NCBI GenBank assembly: GCA_020073465.1
Contig: JAIQFC010000025.1
Span: forward strand, 20,974 to 84,973
Length of the DNA stretch: 64,000 nt
Source of the DNA: Terriglobia bacterium
Lineage (GTDB): Bacteria > Acidobacteriota > Terriglobia > Terriglobales > Acidobacteriaceae
Direction: 5' to 3'
Shown: positions 27,675 through 35,082 of the stretch, in pieces
Numbering within the stretch: position 1 is the first letter of the stretch
Layout: each line of letters opens with the position of its first letter
The notes under the pieces: model-generated
The model's input: only the letters and a program-made list of their open reading frames with translations
What the model was told of the DNA's origin: nothing
Databases searched by the model: none
Program-made: the position numbers and the translations under genes

Positions 27675-28438
27675 ACGAACCTCCTGTACGTGGTCACCGA
27701 CACTACAGGTAGATCGTTCACAGATGGACCCAGCGGAGCGCAGGCCAGGATCAGATTGTTCTCCGTCTGGCTGTAATTGCGCTCCTGCTTCTGCTCGGGC
27801 TCCTTGCTGGTGTCGTTCTTGCGGTCTTTCGGTTTTACCGGTCCGGGCTCAGCGGGCGTCAGGCTGCGCTTGAATCCGCGGACGCGCGACTGCACCTCGT
27901 AGACGAGCCGGATGTTGTCGTAGTAGCGGACGACGCGGGCCTGGGTGTTGTAGTACGTGTGCCGCAGGGCCGCGGGCCGCAGGCTGATCTGGCGCAGGTC
28001 GGAGGGTTTCACTCCGACTACGCTCAAAGCCACCGACAGCGAAAAGAAGGCCATACCGAACGACATGGCGAACCTTGGCTGTCTTACCGTGGCCCAGATC
28101 GGTTGCATCGCGTCTGAGAACCGTGCCTGCACCCGCTCCAGCCACGAGACGCGCGGCGGAGTAGAGAGAGCAGGGGCGCGCAGACGATCCGATGCGATCC
28201 CCGTTGTTGACGCCAGAATATTCTCGACCAGGCCGGCTGGAGGCTCCACCTCCGTGAGACCCTTCAGCCAGTTGCGGCCCGCCTCAGCTTCGGCGAACAG
28301 CGGCCCGCACGCGGGACATGCCCGGGCGTGAGCCTGGAAGCGGTCGAGTTTTGCGCCGCTCAGGAGGCCGTCTAAGGCGTCCGAGAGCAGGCCGTCAAAC
28401 TCGTGACACTGCATTCCGTTGCTGGTCTGTTCTGGCAT
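27671..28438 (-). CDS. Anti-sigma factor with zf-HC2 zinc finger, 255 aa
   Basis: The N-terminal 60 residues contain the anti-sigma zinc finger pattern H-x3-C-x2-C (HARACPACG, with Cys and His earlier in MQCHEF) that binds the cognate ECF factor. A single hydrophobic segment (about 130-150) anchors the protein in the membrane. The remaining sequence (to 255) would be extracytoplasmic and is charged near the end. It starts at the ATG at 28438, immediately overlapping the sigma gene stop (TGATG), typical of translational coupling of sigma and anti-sigma. Confidence 0.8.
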   Translation of the reverse strand: MPEQTSNGMQCHEFDGLLSDALDGLLSGAKLDRFQAHARACPACGPLFAEAEAGRNWLKGLTEVEPPAGLVENILASTTGIASDRLRAPALSTPPRVSWLERVQARFSDAMQPIWATVRQPRFAMSFGMAFFSLSVALSVVGVKPSDLRQISLRPAALRHTYYNTQARVVRYYDNIRLVYEVQSRVRGFKRSLTPAEPGPVKPKDRKNDTSKEPEQKQERNYSQTENNLILACAPLGPSVNDLPVVSVTTYRRFV

Positions 28439-29034
28439 CACATCACCTGCCTATAGGTACGTTGCAGGAGGCGAGCTAGTTCCGCCCGGCCTCGATTTAT
28501 TCGACTTTTCACAGTACCCTCCGGTACCTTCAAAACGTTGGCGATCTCGCGGTAGTCCATATCCTGTAAGTCCCTTAGAATCACTGCTTCACGAAGCTCT
28601 GGCGACAGCTTGCCGAGGGCGGCGTGGACCGTCTCCCCGACCTCCCGCTGGCGTACGTGGGCGTCGGGCGGGGCAGATTGGTCCTGGATTTGCTCAGAGA
28701 GGGGTTGGGCGTCTTCATGCTCGGTCGTGGCGTCCATCGAGTCGGTCATCCGGTCCTGCTTGGTTTTGCGGAAGTGGTCGACCAGCAAATTGCGCGTGAT
28801 GGTGGTGACCCAGGTGACGAACGCGCCTTTGGATGAGTCGTAGCTTGACAGCGTTCGGTACATCTTGATGAAGACCTCCTGGGTGAGGTCTTCGGCGTCG
28901 TCGCCCGACCCAGCGAAGCGGTAGCAGATGTTATAGATGCGGCGGTTGTAGGTCTGAACGATTTCCTCCCAGGCGGCGGAGTCGCCGGCAATACAGCGGC
29001 GGACTAGCATCGCAACGACCTGGACGTCTTCCAA
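28438..29034 (-). CDS. ECF RNA polymerase sigma factor (RpoE-like), 198 aa
   Basis: Sigma region 2 is at about 25-95 (the DLTQEVFIKMYRTL core, then FVTWVTTITRNLLVDHFRK) and region 4 at about 140-195 (LREAVILRDLQDMDYREIANVLKVPEGTVKSR, a helix-turn-helix). The acidic linker between them is typical of this group. The start is a TTG at 29034 with GGGGAG seven bases upstream; an ATG at 29010 is the alternative. It heads the operon sigma / anti-sigma / B-box protein / DUF4097 protein and presumably controls its own operon, but no clear ECF promoter was found in the 240 bases upstream. Confidence 0.92.
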   Translation of the reverse strand: MEDVQVVAMLVRRCIAGDSAAWEEIVQTYNRRIYNICYRFAGSGDDAEDLTQEVFIKMYRTLSSYDSSKGAFVTWVTTITRNLLVDHFRKTKQDRMTDSMDATTEHEDAQPLSEQIQDQSAPPDAHVRQREVGETVHAALGKLSPELREAVILRDLQDMDYREIANVLKVPEGTVKSRINRGRAELARLLQRTYRQVM

Positions 29035-29308
29035 CCCGCACTCCCCGGAAACTGCTGGTTGTTACCGCTGAAAGGCGGTCAGCATGGGACGCGAAACAGA
29101 CGAGAACCTCACCCCAGCTTCGACCCCACAAGACAATACGCGGATGTGGAGGGCAAAGTTCTCGGCTGCAAGTTTATGTAAAACAGGGAATTGTAGCAGC
29201 GGGCGACCCCGCCACGAAGTTGGACGGCAGGAATTGCAGGTCCTCACGCATGGTTGATCCTTTCTGCTACGATTTATGTGGGTCAGGATGCCTTCCCGGG
29301 AGGTGTTT
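29035..29308. other. Intergenic region upstream of the ECF sigma operon
   Basis: About 270 bases between divergent genes. It should hold the sigma operon promoter on the minus strand. A TACAAT box is present on the minus strand near 29190, but no convincing -35. The short ribosome binding site GGGAGGTG (29297-29304) belongs to the next plus-strand gene. Confidence 0.4.
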
Positions 29309-29824
29309 ATGATTCCCCTCTCCTTCGTTACTTCGCGCGGCCTTACCTGGTCGAAAGCTCACGAGAAAGATAAATACGAGCTTACATTCCATGGCGAAGT
29401 TGCAGCTTCGCTGCATCGGGTCAACCGGTGGTCAGCAACCTTCCTGGCGGAATCCTGCGCTGGGCGCTGGGCGTTCCGCCGCACCGGCTTCCTGGGTTCC
29501 GATACGGAGATCGTGGATTTGGATTCAAGCCAGCGGATTGCCACCTTCAAGGCGAACTGGTCCGGCGGAGGGACGCTGGCATTTTGTGACGGCGAGACAT
29601 TTCGATTTGCCTGCAGAGGCGTGTGGCGGCCGGTCTGGAACGTGCTTGACGACAATGGGGAGACGGTTCTGCACCTGGATACTCGCGAAAGAACGGTCGA
29701 CCTGGTGAAGGAGCCAGCGGTGAACGAAGGCCGGTTGGCGCTGCTGATCATTTTTGCGTGGCATCGCATGTTGCAGGCGGCAGAGGACGCCGCTGAGGTG
29801 GCGGTAATGGCCGCGGCCTCGTAA
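29309..29824 (+). CDS. Conserved-looking protein of unknown function, 171 aa
   Basis: The ATG at 29309 follows a strong GGGAGGTG ribosome binding site 4 bases upstream; an in-frame TTG/ATG extension to 29276 is less likely. The sequence is rich in beta strands with several Trp and Gly residues (KANWSGGGTLAF, GVWRPVWNVLDDNGETVL) and ends in a helix (ALLIIFAWHRMLQAAEDAAEVA). The pattern recalls a tubby/LURP-like twelve-strand barrel around a central helix, but this is only a guess. There is no signal peptide and the neighbours are unrelated. Confidence 0.55.
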   Translation: MIPLSFVTSRGLTWSKAHEKDKYELTFHGEVAASLHRVNRWSATFLAESCAGRWAFRRTGFLGSDTEIVDLDSSQRIATFKANWSGGGTLAFCDGETFRFACRGVWRPVWNVLDDNGETVLHLDTRERTVDLVKEPAVNEGRLALLIIFAWHRMLQAAEDAAEVAVMAAAS

Positions 29825-29960
29825 GTGCGCTGGATCCCGGTGTCCTCCTGAGATCCAGCGACCCTGAAGAGCGGCTGCGCTCAGGATGACGCCCTGCATG
29901 ATGTCGCTCGCGCCAGGACTCCGGCTAAGCAAGACTGCTTCCGTCGAACATTTGTGCACG

Positions 29961-30935
29961 CTACACGCCGAACCTTCGCCGGTAGGCGCTGGGGGAGACG
30001 CCGGTATGCCGCTGGAAGAGGCCGCGGAAGAAGGCGACATCCTGATAACCGACGGCGTCGCTGATCTCCTGCATGGTGCGATGGTCGCTCTCCAGCAGGC
30101 GTTTGGCGGCGGCGACTCGCAGCTTCTGCAAGTAGATCAACGGGCTGTCTCCTGTCGCTTGCTTAAAGCGGCGAGCGAAATTGCGCAGGCTCATGCCCGC
30201 ACGGCGGGCGGGAGCCTCCAGCGGAAAGGTCCGCTGAAAATTCTGGTGCAGCCACTCCTGTGCGCTGGAGATGGTGTCGTCAGAATGATCGGTTTTTAAC
30301 GGGACGATGGCGAACCCGGCCTGCCAGGCGCGGGGTGTCTCGATGAGCAGAGCCTTGGCGCTTTGCATGGCAACTTCGTGGCCGCAGAACTTCTCCACTA
30401 GATACAGACTGAGATCGAGCGCGGCGTGCACACCTCCGCCGCAGTAGAAGCCACGGTCCTCGGTGACCATCAATTCCGGCATCCACCGCACCTTGGGATA
30501 TTTCTCCCGGAAGCGTTCGGCCAAGGCCCAGTGGGTGGTGGCACGTTTGCCATCCAACAAGCCGGTGGCGGCGACCAGGCCCACACCTGTACACACACTG
30601 GCGATGGCCGCTCCCCGCTTGTGCCACCGCCGCAGCCAGGGCACAACCGGTTCATAGCGTTCGACCACATGGTCAATGTTCAGTCCGGTGGTCGGAATGA
30701 AGATGAGATCTGTATTGCGGATGGCTTTGAGCGCTACGTCAGGTTGGATTTGGATGGGCCCGTCACAGCGGACCGCGCGTCCATCCACCGATGCTGTGGT
30801 CACTCGAAAATGAGGCACCGGCCGCGTTCCCGTGAGGTAGTTCCACAGCGTTCCGGCATGGCGGAAGACCTCCATCGGACCGATGGCGGTGGAGGAGAAA
30901 GTCTGATCGAGAAACAGGACCGTGACGTCTATCAT
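29961..30935 (-). CDS. GlxA family transcriptional regulator (DJ-1/PfpI-like domain plus AraC HTH), 324 aa
   Basis: The N-terminal DJ-1/PfpI-like amidotransferase-fold domain (residues about 1-185) shows the family phrase LDQTFSSTAIGPMEVF and SVCTGVGLVAATGLLDGKRATTHW; the Cys in SVCTG is at the nucleophile elbow. The C-terminus (about 215-320) has two AraC helix-turn-helix units (MSLRNFARRFKQATGDSPLIYLQKLRV and ISDAVGYQDVAFFRGLFQRHTGVSPSAYRRRF). It probably senses a small metabolite and regulates a catabolic gene set. The ATG at 30935 is the likely start, with a GTG at 30941 as alternative. The divergent AhpD-like gene is a possible target (inference). Confidence 0.85.
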   Translation of the reverse strand: MIDVTVLFLDQTFSSTAIGPMEVFRHAGTLWNYLTGTRPVPHFRVTTASVDGRAVRCDGPIQIQPDVALKAIRNTDLIFIPTTGLNIDHVVERYEPVVPWLRRWHKRGAAIASVCTGVGLVAATGLLDGKRATTHWALAERFREKYPKVRWMPELMVTEDRGFYCGGGVHAALDLSLYLVEKFCGHEVAMQSAKALLIETPRAWQAGFAIVPLKTDHSDDTISSAQEWLHQNFQRTFPLEAPARRAGMSLRNFARRFKQATGDSPLIYLQKLRVAAAKRLLESDHRTMQEISDAVGYQDVAFFRGLFQRHTGVSPSAYRRRFGV

Positions 30936-30954
30936 AGGCACCCTCCGAAGGGGA

Positions 30955-31085
30955 TGAGCGGTTTGGTCTCAGCGGCTAAAGCCGAAACTGACTCTGCGCG
31001 ACCTCGGCGGTTAAAGCCGCGATTGATTTTGCTTCGCATACGGTGCGGCTTGAAGCCGCACCCTTTCAAAACGGACCCGCAGATC
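30955..31085. repeat. Dispersed hairpin repeat, GGCTAAAGCC family
   Basis: Contains CAGCGGCTAAAGCCG, CGGCGGTTAAAGCCGCG and GTGCGGCTTGAAGCCGCAC hairpins, matching the unit at 16940-17012 in order and spacing. Confidence 0.75.
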
Positions 31086-31267
31086 GAGATTCTCCGCAAC
31101 GACTGAACACGAAGTCCCGGTAAGAGCTCTGGGCGCGGCCGACTCGGGGCTCTGGCTGAATCACCTATGTGCGATGTCATATCTGCCATCTTGTTTCAAG
31201 CCTTGCCGTCGTCTACTCTGGGGCCATCGTAGGCAACTTGTTTAAAGAACCTACAGAGGAGGCTCAA

Positions 31268-31600
31268 ATGAGCGAACACTACCACGATGTCGGCGATCTT
31301 CGGTTTCTCAAGGAAATGGGGAAACTCGCACCCACAGAATTCAACGCCTGGCTCGCGCTGGACAAGATTGTTCCCCGTGAGGACGGCGCCATTCCGAGAA
31401 AATATCGCGAACTCATCGCATTGGGAGTTGCTTTCACGACCCAGTGCCCCTACTGCATCGAAGTGCATACAAAAGGCGCGAAGGCAGCCGGGGCGTCTCG
31501 CGAGGAAGTCACCGAAAGCGCACTCATTGCTGCTGCCCTGCGCGCTGGAGGCGCAGCAACGCACGGCGCCATGGCGCTGAAGTTCTACGACCAAGTCTGA
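31268..31600 (+). CDS. AhpD-like (carboxymuconolactone decarboxylase family) protein, 110 aa
   Basis: The single CMD domain carries the AhpD redox motif CPYCIEVH (CxxC followed by xxxH, residues about 59-66). Such proteins form trimers and are linked to peroxide defence or thiol redox. The ATG at 31268 has an AGAGGAGG ribosome binding site 6 bases upstream. It stands alone, without an adjacent peroxiredoxin gene. It is divergent from the GlxA-type regulator. Confidence 0.85.
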   Translation: MSEHYHDVGDLRFLKEMGKLAPTEFNAWLALDKIVPREDGAIPRKYRELIALGVAFTTQCPYCIEVHTKGAKAAGASREEVTESALIAAALRAGGAATHGAMALKFYDQV

Positions 31601-31713
31601 ATGCGGATTCACCTGGCTGAATACGAATTCCATTCGCAGGTGACTCCAAAATTCGGACGTACTTCGGTCGTGGGTTGCGGCAGTGATGCGCAACTCGGAA
31701 GCTGACCCTCTAC

Positions 31714-32964
31714 CTACTCGCTGGTGAAGTAGTCCACCTCTATCGGGTTCTCAAACAACGAGTAGTCGCGGGTCACGACGGTGATGCCGCTGTCGGTGAC
31801 GAAGTAGCGCTGGCGGTCGGCTTCGGCGTCGTAGCCGATGGTGGTGCCTTCGGGGACGTGGACGTCGCGGTCGAGAATGGCGCGGCGGATCCGGCAGCGG
31901 CGTCCCACGCTGACGTGGGAGAACAGGATGCAGTCATCCACCTCGCTGTACGAATTCACACGGACGTTAGGCGAGAGGATGGAATTCTTCACAATTCCGC
32001 CGGAGACGATGCATCCGTTGGAGACGATGGAGTCGAGGGCGGTACCGGTGCGTCCAGGCTCGGCGAACACGAACTTCGCCGGCGGATACTGGCGCTGGTG
32101 GGTGCGGATGGGCCATTCTTCGTCGTAGAGGTTGAAAATCGGCGACACGGAGACGATGTCCATGTTGGCCTCGTAGTAGGCCTCGAGCGTGCCCACGTCG
32201 CGCCAGTAGAGGGCTTCTTTCTTGTTTTCGTCGACGAAATCGTAGGCGAAGACGCGGTAATCATCGACCATCTTGGGCAGGATGTCCTTGCCGAAATCGT
32301 GGCTGGAGTTGGGGTCTTCGGCGTCTTTCAGCAGTACGGGAATGAGCACATCGGCGTTGAAAAGATAGACGCCCATGGAGCCAGGGACCTTCTCGGGGTT
32401 CCAGGGAGAACGCAGTTTGGTCTCTTTGGGTTTTTCCTCGAAGCCGTTGACGCGGCCGTCTTTGTCGACGTCGACCACACCGAGGCGCGTGGATTCGGAA
32501 GGATCGATCTGGATGGTGGCGAGGGTAATGTCGGCAGCGGAGTCAAGGTGCTGCTTCATCATCTTGCCGTAATCCATCTTGTAGATGTGATCGCCGCCGA
32601 GGATGAGCACGTGTTTGGGTTGCTCGGAGCCGATGGAATAAATGTTCTGGTAAACCGCGTCGGCGGTGCCCTGATACCACTGATCGCTGACCCGCTTCAT
32701 GGGCGGCAACACTTCGACAAACTCACCCACCTCGCGGCCCAGGATATTCCAGCCTTCGCGGATGTGGCGGTTGAGAGAGAGTGCTTTGTACTGGGTGAGG
32801 ATATAGACACGGCGCAGGTCGGAGTTGAGGCAGTTGGACAGAGTGATGTCGATGATGCGATAGATGCCGCCGAACGTAACGGCAGGCTTTGCGCGGTCGC
32901 GGGTGAGAGGGTAGAGGCGCTCTCCGGCGCCGCCTGCCAGCAGGACTCCGAGGGTGTCTTTCAT
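31714..32964 (-). CDS. glgC: Glucose-1-phosphate adenylyltransferase, 416 aa
   Basis: Makes ADP-glucose for glycogen. The nucleotidyltransferase domain starts VLLAGGAGERLYPLTRDRAKPAVTF (ATP site, residues about 5-30), continues with the YRIIDITLSNCLNSDLRRVYILTQY stretch, GTADAVYQN, and the substrate site GVYLFNADVL. The C-terminal left-handed beta helix (about 290-416) is present. The length is typical. The ATG at 32964 is chosen by family alignment. No glgA, glgB or glgP lies nearby, so glycogen genes are dispersed. Confidence 0.93.
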   Translation of the reverse strand: MKDTLGVLLAGGAGERLYPLTRDRAKPAVTFGGIYRIIDITLSNCLNSDLRRVYILTQYKALSLNRHIREGWNILGREVGEFVEVLPPMKRVSDQWYQGTADAVYQNIYSIGSEQPKHVLILGGDHIYKMDYGKMMKQHLDSAADITLATIQIDPSESTRLGVVDVDKDGRVNGFEEKPKETKLRSPWNPEKVPGSMGVYLFNADVLIPVLLKDAEDPNSSHDFGKDILPKMVDDYRVFAYDFVDENKKEALYWRDVGTLEAYYEANMDIVSVSPIFNLYDEEWPIRTHQRQYPPAKFVFAEPGRTGTALDSIVSNGCIVSGGIVKNSILSPNVRVNSYSEVDDCILFSHVSVGRRCRIRRAILDRDVHVPEGTTIGYDAEADRQRYFVTDSGITVVTRDYSLFENPIEVDYFTSE

Positions 32965-33182
32965 CGCACTGCCTCGACTTCCAGAGAGACTGTATTCGGT
33001 CCTGGCGTCCACCGGCCGCGCAAAAGTGGAGTGCGTGCGCTCCGGCGAGTGCCACAGAAAACAGTAGATGGTAGCACAGGGTGCAAGGTCTCATGGCGGG
33101 TTCCCCTGGCAGCCCCAATCATGCCCGGCCAGGAGCTGGCCACCGCTGAGGACGAACCGAGTTTGGGGGAACTTGGCGACAC

Positions 33183-33208
33183 AAAAAGGGCGGCTCGGCG
33201 AGCCGCCC
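33183..33208 (-). terminator. Rho-independent terminator after the C1 peptidase gene
   Basis: On the minus strand a perfect 9-bp stem (GGGCGGCTC with GAGCCGCCC, 3-base loop, 33188-33208) is followed by five T (33187-33183). It lies about 30 bases after the stop at 33238. Confidence 0.85.
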
Positions 33209-33237
33209 ACAGACTGCCGCGATATAGTCGCGTGCAT

Positions 33238-34281
33238 TTACGGATTCAGGGTCTTGATTTGGAACTTGTCTAGGTCGATCCATTTCATGCTCAACAGTGA
33301 CCAGAAGTCCTGGGCAAACTGCGAAAGGACATAGTCGTACGGCAGCCAGCCATAGCCGGCATTGCCCCAGGCCTTGCCCCAGGAGTTGCGAATCAGCAAC
33401 GCTCCGGTAGTGGACTTCTTTGAGGCCAGGTTGGTGATCTTCAGGTTGTCGTCGTAGCCGACGGCTACGATGGCGTGTCCCCCAAACGCACGCTCTCCGG
33501 GAGCTGGATACGGGAATGCACCTTTGACGTCACCCTGGTTGTAGGACGGGAACACCCAGAAGCCGAACATGGTTGGGATCCCGAACGACAGGTAGGTCTT
33601 GACGCTGCTCAACACGTTCGCGGGAGGTATCGGCGCCCCGAAAGGATCGTGGCAGAAATAGTTGATGGACTCAAAATTGTCCGCCATCTCATAGACGAAG
33701 GCCGTCGGCTCCTCATCGAAAGTGCGCTCGTTGGAGATGCTTGGCTGCTGTCGGTCCGTGTAGGGCCAATACGTCTCTGGCGGAACTCCGAACAGCGCCA
33801 GAGCCGCCATCGTCGTGCGCAGATAGGCGCCGGTGTCGCCCACCAGCCCGAGCAGGTCGCGAGTGGTCTTGTAGACAAACAGCCGTGAGCCGTCGATGTG
33901 CTTGCCAAACGCGCGTCTCTCGAAATACTCGACGATCCCCACCGCCGCGTTAGCCGTACAGGAGCCGAGCACGAGTTGGTTCTCTACCGGAGAGCACCAC
34001 TGCCGGAGGTCGACTGCCGCGGCTAGAGGTCCCTTCATCTTCTTGGCCTTGGGAATCCCCAGGTTTTCCACGAACTTGAGGATTTCCGGATGTTCATCGG
34101 TGTAGTCGCGCAGATCTGGGACGTCGGGCAGCCAGCCTGTCCCCACGATCTGCATGGCATCGGGAATCTTGGGATCCGGAATTTCAACAAACCCAAATAG
34201 CGGGAAGGGTTGTGTGACGGGCACCGCCATCTCTTCTTTCTCTTTGACGATGCGAGGAGGTCCTTGCAGTATGGACGCCAT
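33238..34281 (-). CDS. Papain-like C1 family cysteine peptidase, 347 aa, under riboswitch control
   Basis: Catalytic residues of family C1 are all present: Gln102 (oxyanion hole) and the nucleophile Cys108 in QLVLGSC, His269 in GGHAIVAVGYDD, and Asn299 in RNSWG. No Sec or Tat signal peptide is visible, although the N-terminal 90 residues precede the catalytic domain and could act as a propeptide or export signal. It may work in the cytoplasm or be exported another way. The ATG at 34281 has AAGGAG 7 bases upstream. The gene follows a GEMM-I riboswitch and its terminator at 34416-34560 and has its own terminator, so it is a single-gene unit regulated by a cyclic dinucleotide (inference from the RNA). 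Confidence 0.88.
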   Translation of the reverse strand: MASILQGPPRIVKEKEEMAVPVTQPFPLFGFVEIPDPKIPDAMQIVGTGWLPDVPDLRDYTDEHPEILKFVENLGIPKAKKMKGPLAAAVDLRQWCSPVENQLVLGSCTANAAVGIVEYFERRAFGKHIDGSRLFVYKTTRDLLGLVGDTGAYLRTTMAALALFGVPPETYWPYTDRQQPSISNERTFDEEPTAFVYEMADNFESINYFCHDPFGAPIPPANVLSSVKTYLSFGIPTMFGFWVFPSYNQGDVKGAFPYPAPGERAFGGHAIVAVGYDDNLKITNLASKKSTTGALLIRNSWGKAWGNAGYGWLPYDYVLSQFAQDFWSLLSMKWIDLDKFQIKTLNP

Positions 34282-34415
34282 GGTGATTCTCCTTTTCCGG
34301 AAGAGGCCCTCCGGCTATGCGCTTAGGATGGGAGTTGGTGTAGGCCGCGCAAAGAAAGGAAAGTGCAACCGCCCCAGTTCGATTTCATCTTCCTTCTTCC
34401 CAGTCTGCACAGGGG
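34282..34415 (-). promoter_or_regulatory. Untranslated leader between riboswitch terminator and peptidase start
   Basis: After the terminator there are about 130 bases to the peptidase ATG. The AAGGAG site lies just before the ATG. No additional gene or structure is evident. Confidence 0.5.
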
Positions 34416-34475
34416 AAAAAAGCAAAAGCCGACTCACCAGCAACGGAATTACGCCTCCGCTTGCGGTAACTCGGC
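34416..34475 (-). terminator. Expression-platform terminator overlapping the aptamer 3' strand
   Basis: On the minus strand GCCGAGTTACC (34475-34465), which is the 3' strand of the aptamer, can pair with GGTGAGTCGGC (34438-34428) with one mismatch and one wobble. It is followed by TTTTGCTTTTTT. Pairing would destroy the aptamer, so a ligand-bound aptamer should prevent termination. Confidence 0.7.
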
Positions 34476-34556
34476 TGTCTCTAAGCCTGGTTCCCTAGAC
34501 TTCGTAGAGATCCGTGGCTTTCCGTCCCTTGCTTGCACAAGGTTTGGTTTTGACAA
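34460..34556 (-). ncRNA. GEMM-I class riboswitch (c-di-GMP-I; candidate GEMM-Ib/cGAMP variant)
   Basis: Read on the minus strand: CAAAACCAAACC, then a stem CCTTGT-GCAA-GCAAGG with a GNRA tetraloop, then GACGGAAAGCCACGG, a P3 stem TCTCTA...TAGAGA, and CAGCCGAGTTACCG as tetraloop receptor and closing strand. These are the landmarks of GEMM-I in the right order. Aligned to Vc2, position 20 is A instead of G, and the pair 21-46 is C-G instead of G-C, a compensating change. The A20 variant defines GEMM-Ib aptamers that bind 3',3'-cGAMP (established for Geobacter examples). A cGAMP ligand here is inference. Confidence 0.85.
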
Positions 34557-34569
34557 ATTTTTCGACGCG

Positions 34570-34598
34570 AGTTTCGCTCTTGCCAGCGCCGGTGTCAA
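34570..34598 (-). promoter_or_regulatory. Putative promoter of the riboswitch-peptidase unit
   Basis: A perfect TTGACA (-35) at 34598-34593 on the minus strand is followed after 17 bases by GAAACT (weak -10, three of six matches including the key A and T). Transcription would then begin about 10-15 bases before the aptamer, at the right place. Confidence 0.5.
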
Positions 34599-34677
34599 GA
34601 GAATTCGGGCTAATGGAAAGCCACTAAGAGGAACAACTGTGCTTGTACGTAATACGGGAAGGTCCGCGCAATTATTT

Positions 34678-34965
34678 CTATTTCCCCTCGTCCTCAATCT
34701 TGATGCGGAGAGACTTGAGGAACTTCAAATCCTGATCGCTGATCTTGAATTCAGGATTAGTGGTCAGCGTGGTCACGAGGGAAGTCTTGTCGGCGGGCTT
34801 TTCTCCCTGCTTGCTCACGCCGATGGTGGCCTCGAGGACGAGGAAGATGTCGTAGCCGCCTTCCTTGATGCGCGACACGACTTCGGCGATCGACTCCGAG
34901 TCGGAGAGGGACTCGTTGATGGCCTCGCCTAATTCCTTCATGAGTTGCTTCAGTTGCTGATCCAC
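34678..34965 (-). CDS. Small protein of unknown function, 95 aa
   Basis: A GTG start at 34965 gives a 95-residue, mostly helical, charged protein (LKQLMKELGEAINESLSDSE, then IAEVVSRIKEGGYDIFLVLEATIGV, ending in KFLKSLRIKIEDEGK). I do not recognise the family, but the composition and ordered pattern suggest a real protein. The frame stays open upstream, but that sequence looks non-coding because it runs antisense to the next gene. The alternative start is uncertain. Confidence 0.6.
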   Translation of the reverse strand: MDQQLKQLMKELGEAINESLSDSESIAEVVSRIKEGGYDIFLVLEATIGVSKQGEKPADKTSLVTTLTTNPEFKISDQDLKFLKSLRIKIEDEGK

Positions 34966-35082
34966 TCGGCCCCCAGACTCGCCATACTGTTTAGTCAGAT
35001 GCCGCGAGCGACGGAACGGTTCGCTTCGTCGCTTTCTGGCGCTACATCGATTGTAGCTCCGGAGACTGTTAAAATCGAGGGC

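Noticed and set aside
31858..33273. 471-codon plus-strand frame antisense to glgC
   Set aside because: Shadow of a clear GlgC gene; Asp/Val/Gly-rich sequence without a domain.
34420..34560. Possible plus-strand riboswitch in the same place
   Set aside because: The plus-strand reading did not fit any class I know. The reverse complement fits GEMM-I with all landmarks and points at the peptidase gene.
34363..34932. 189-codon plus-strand frame across the riboswitch and the small helical gene
   Set aside because: The region is explained by the minus-strand RNA and the 95-residue gene; the frame has no ribosome binding site or motif.
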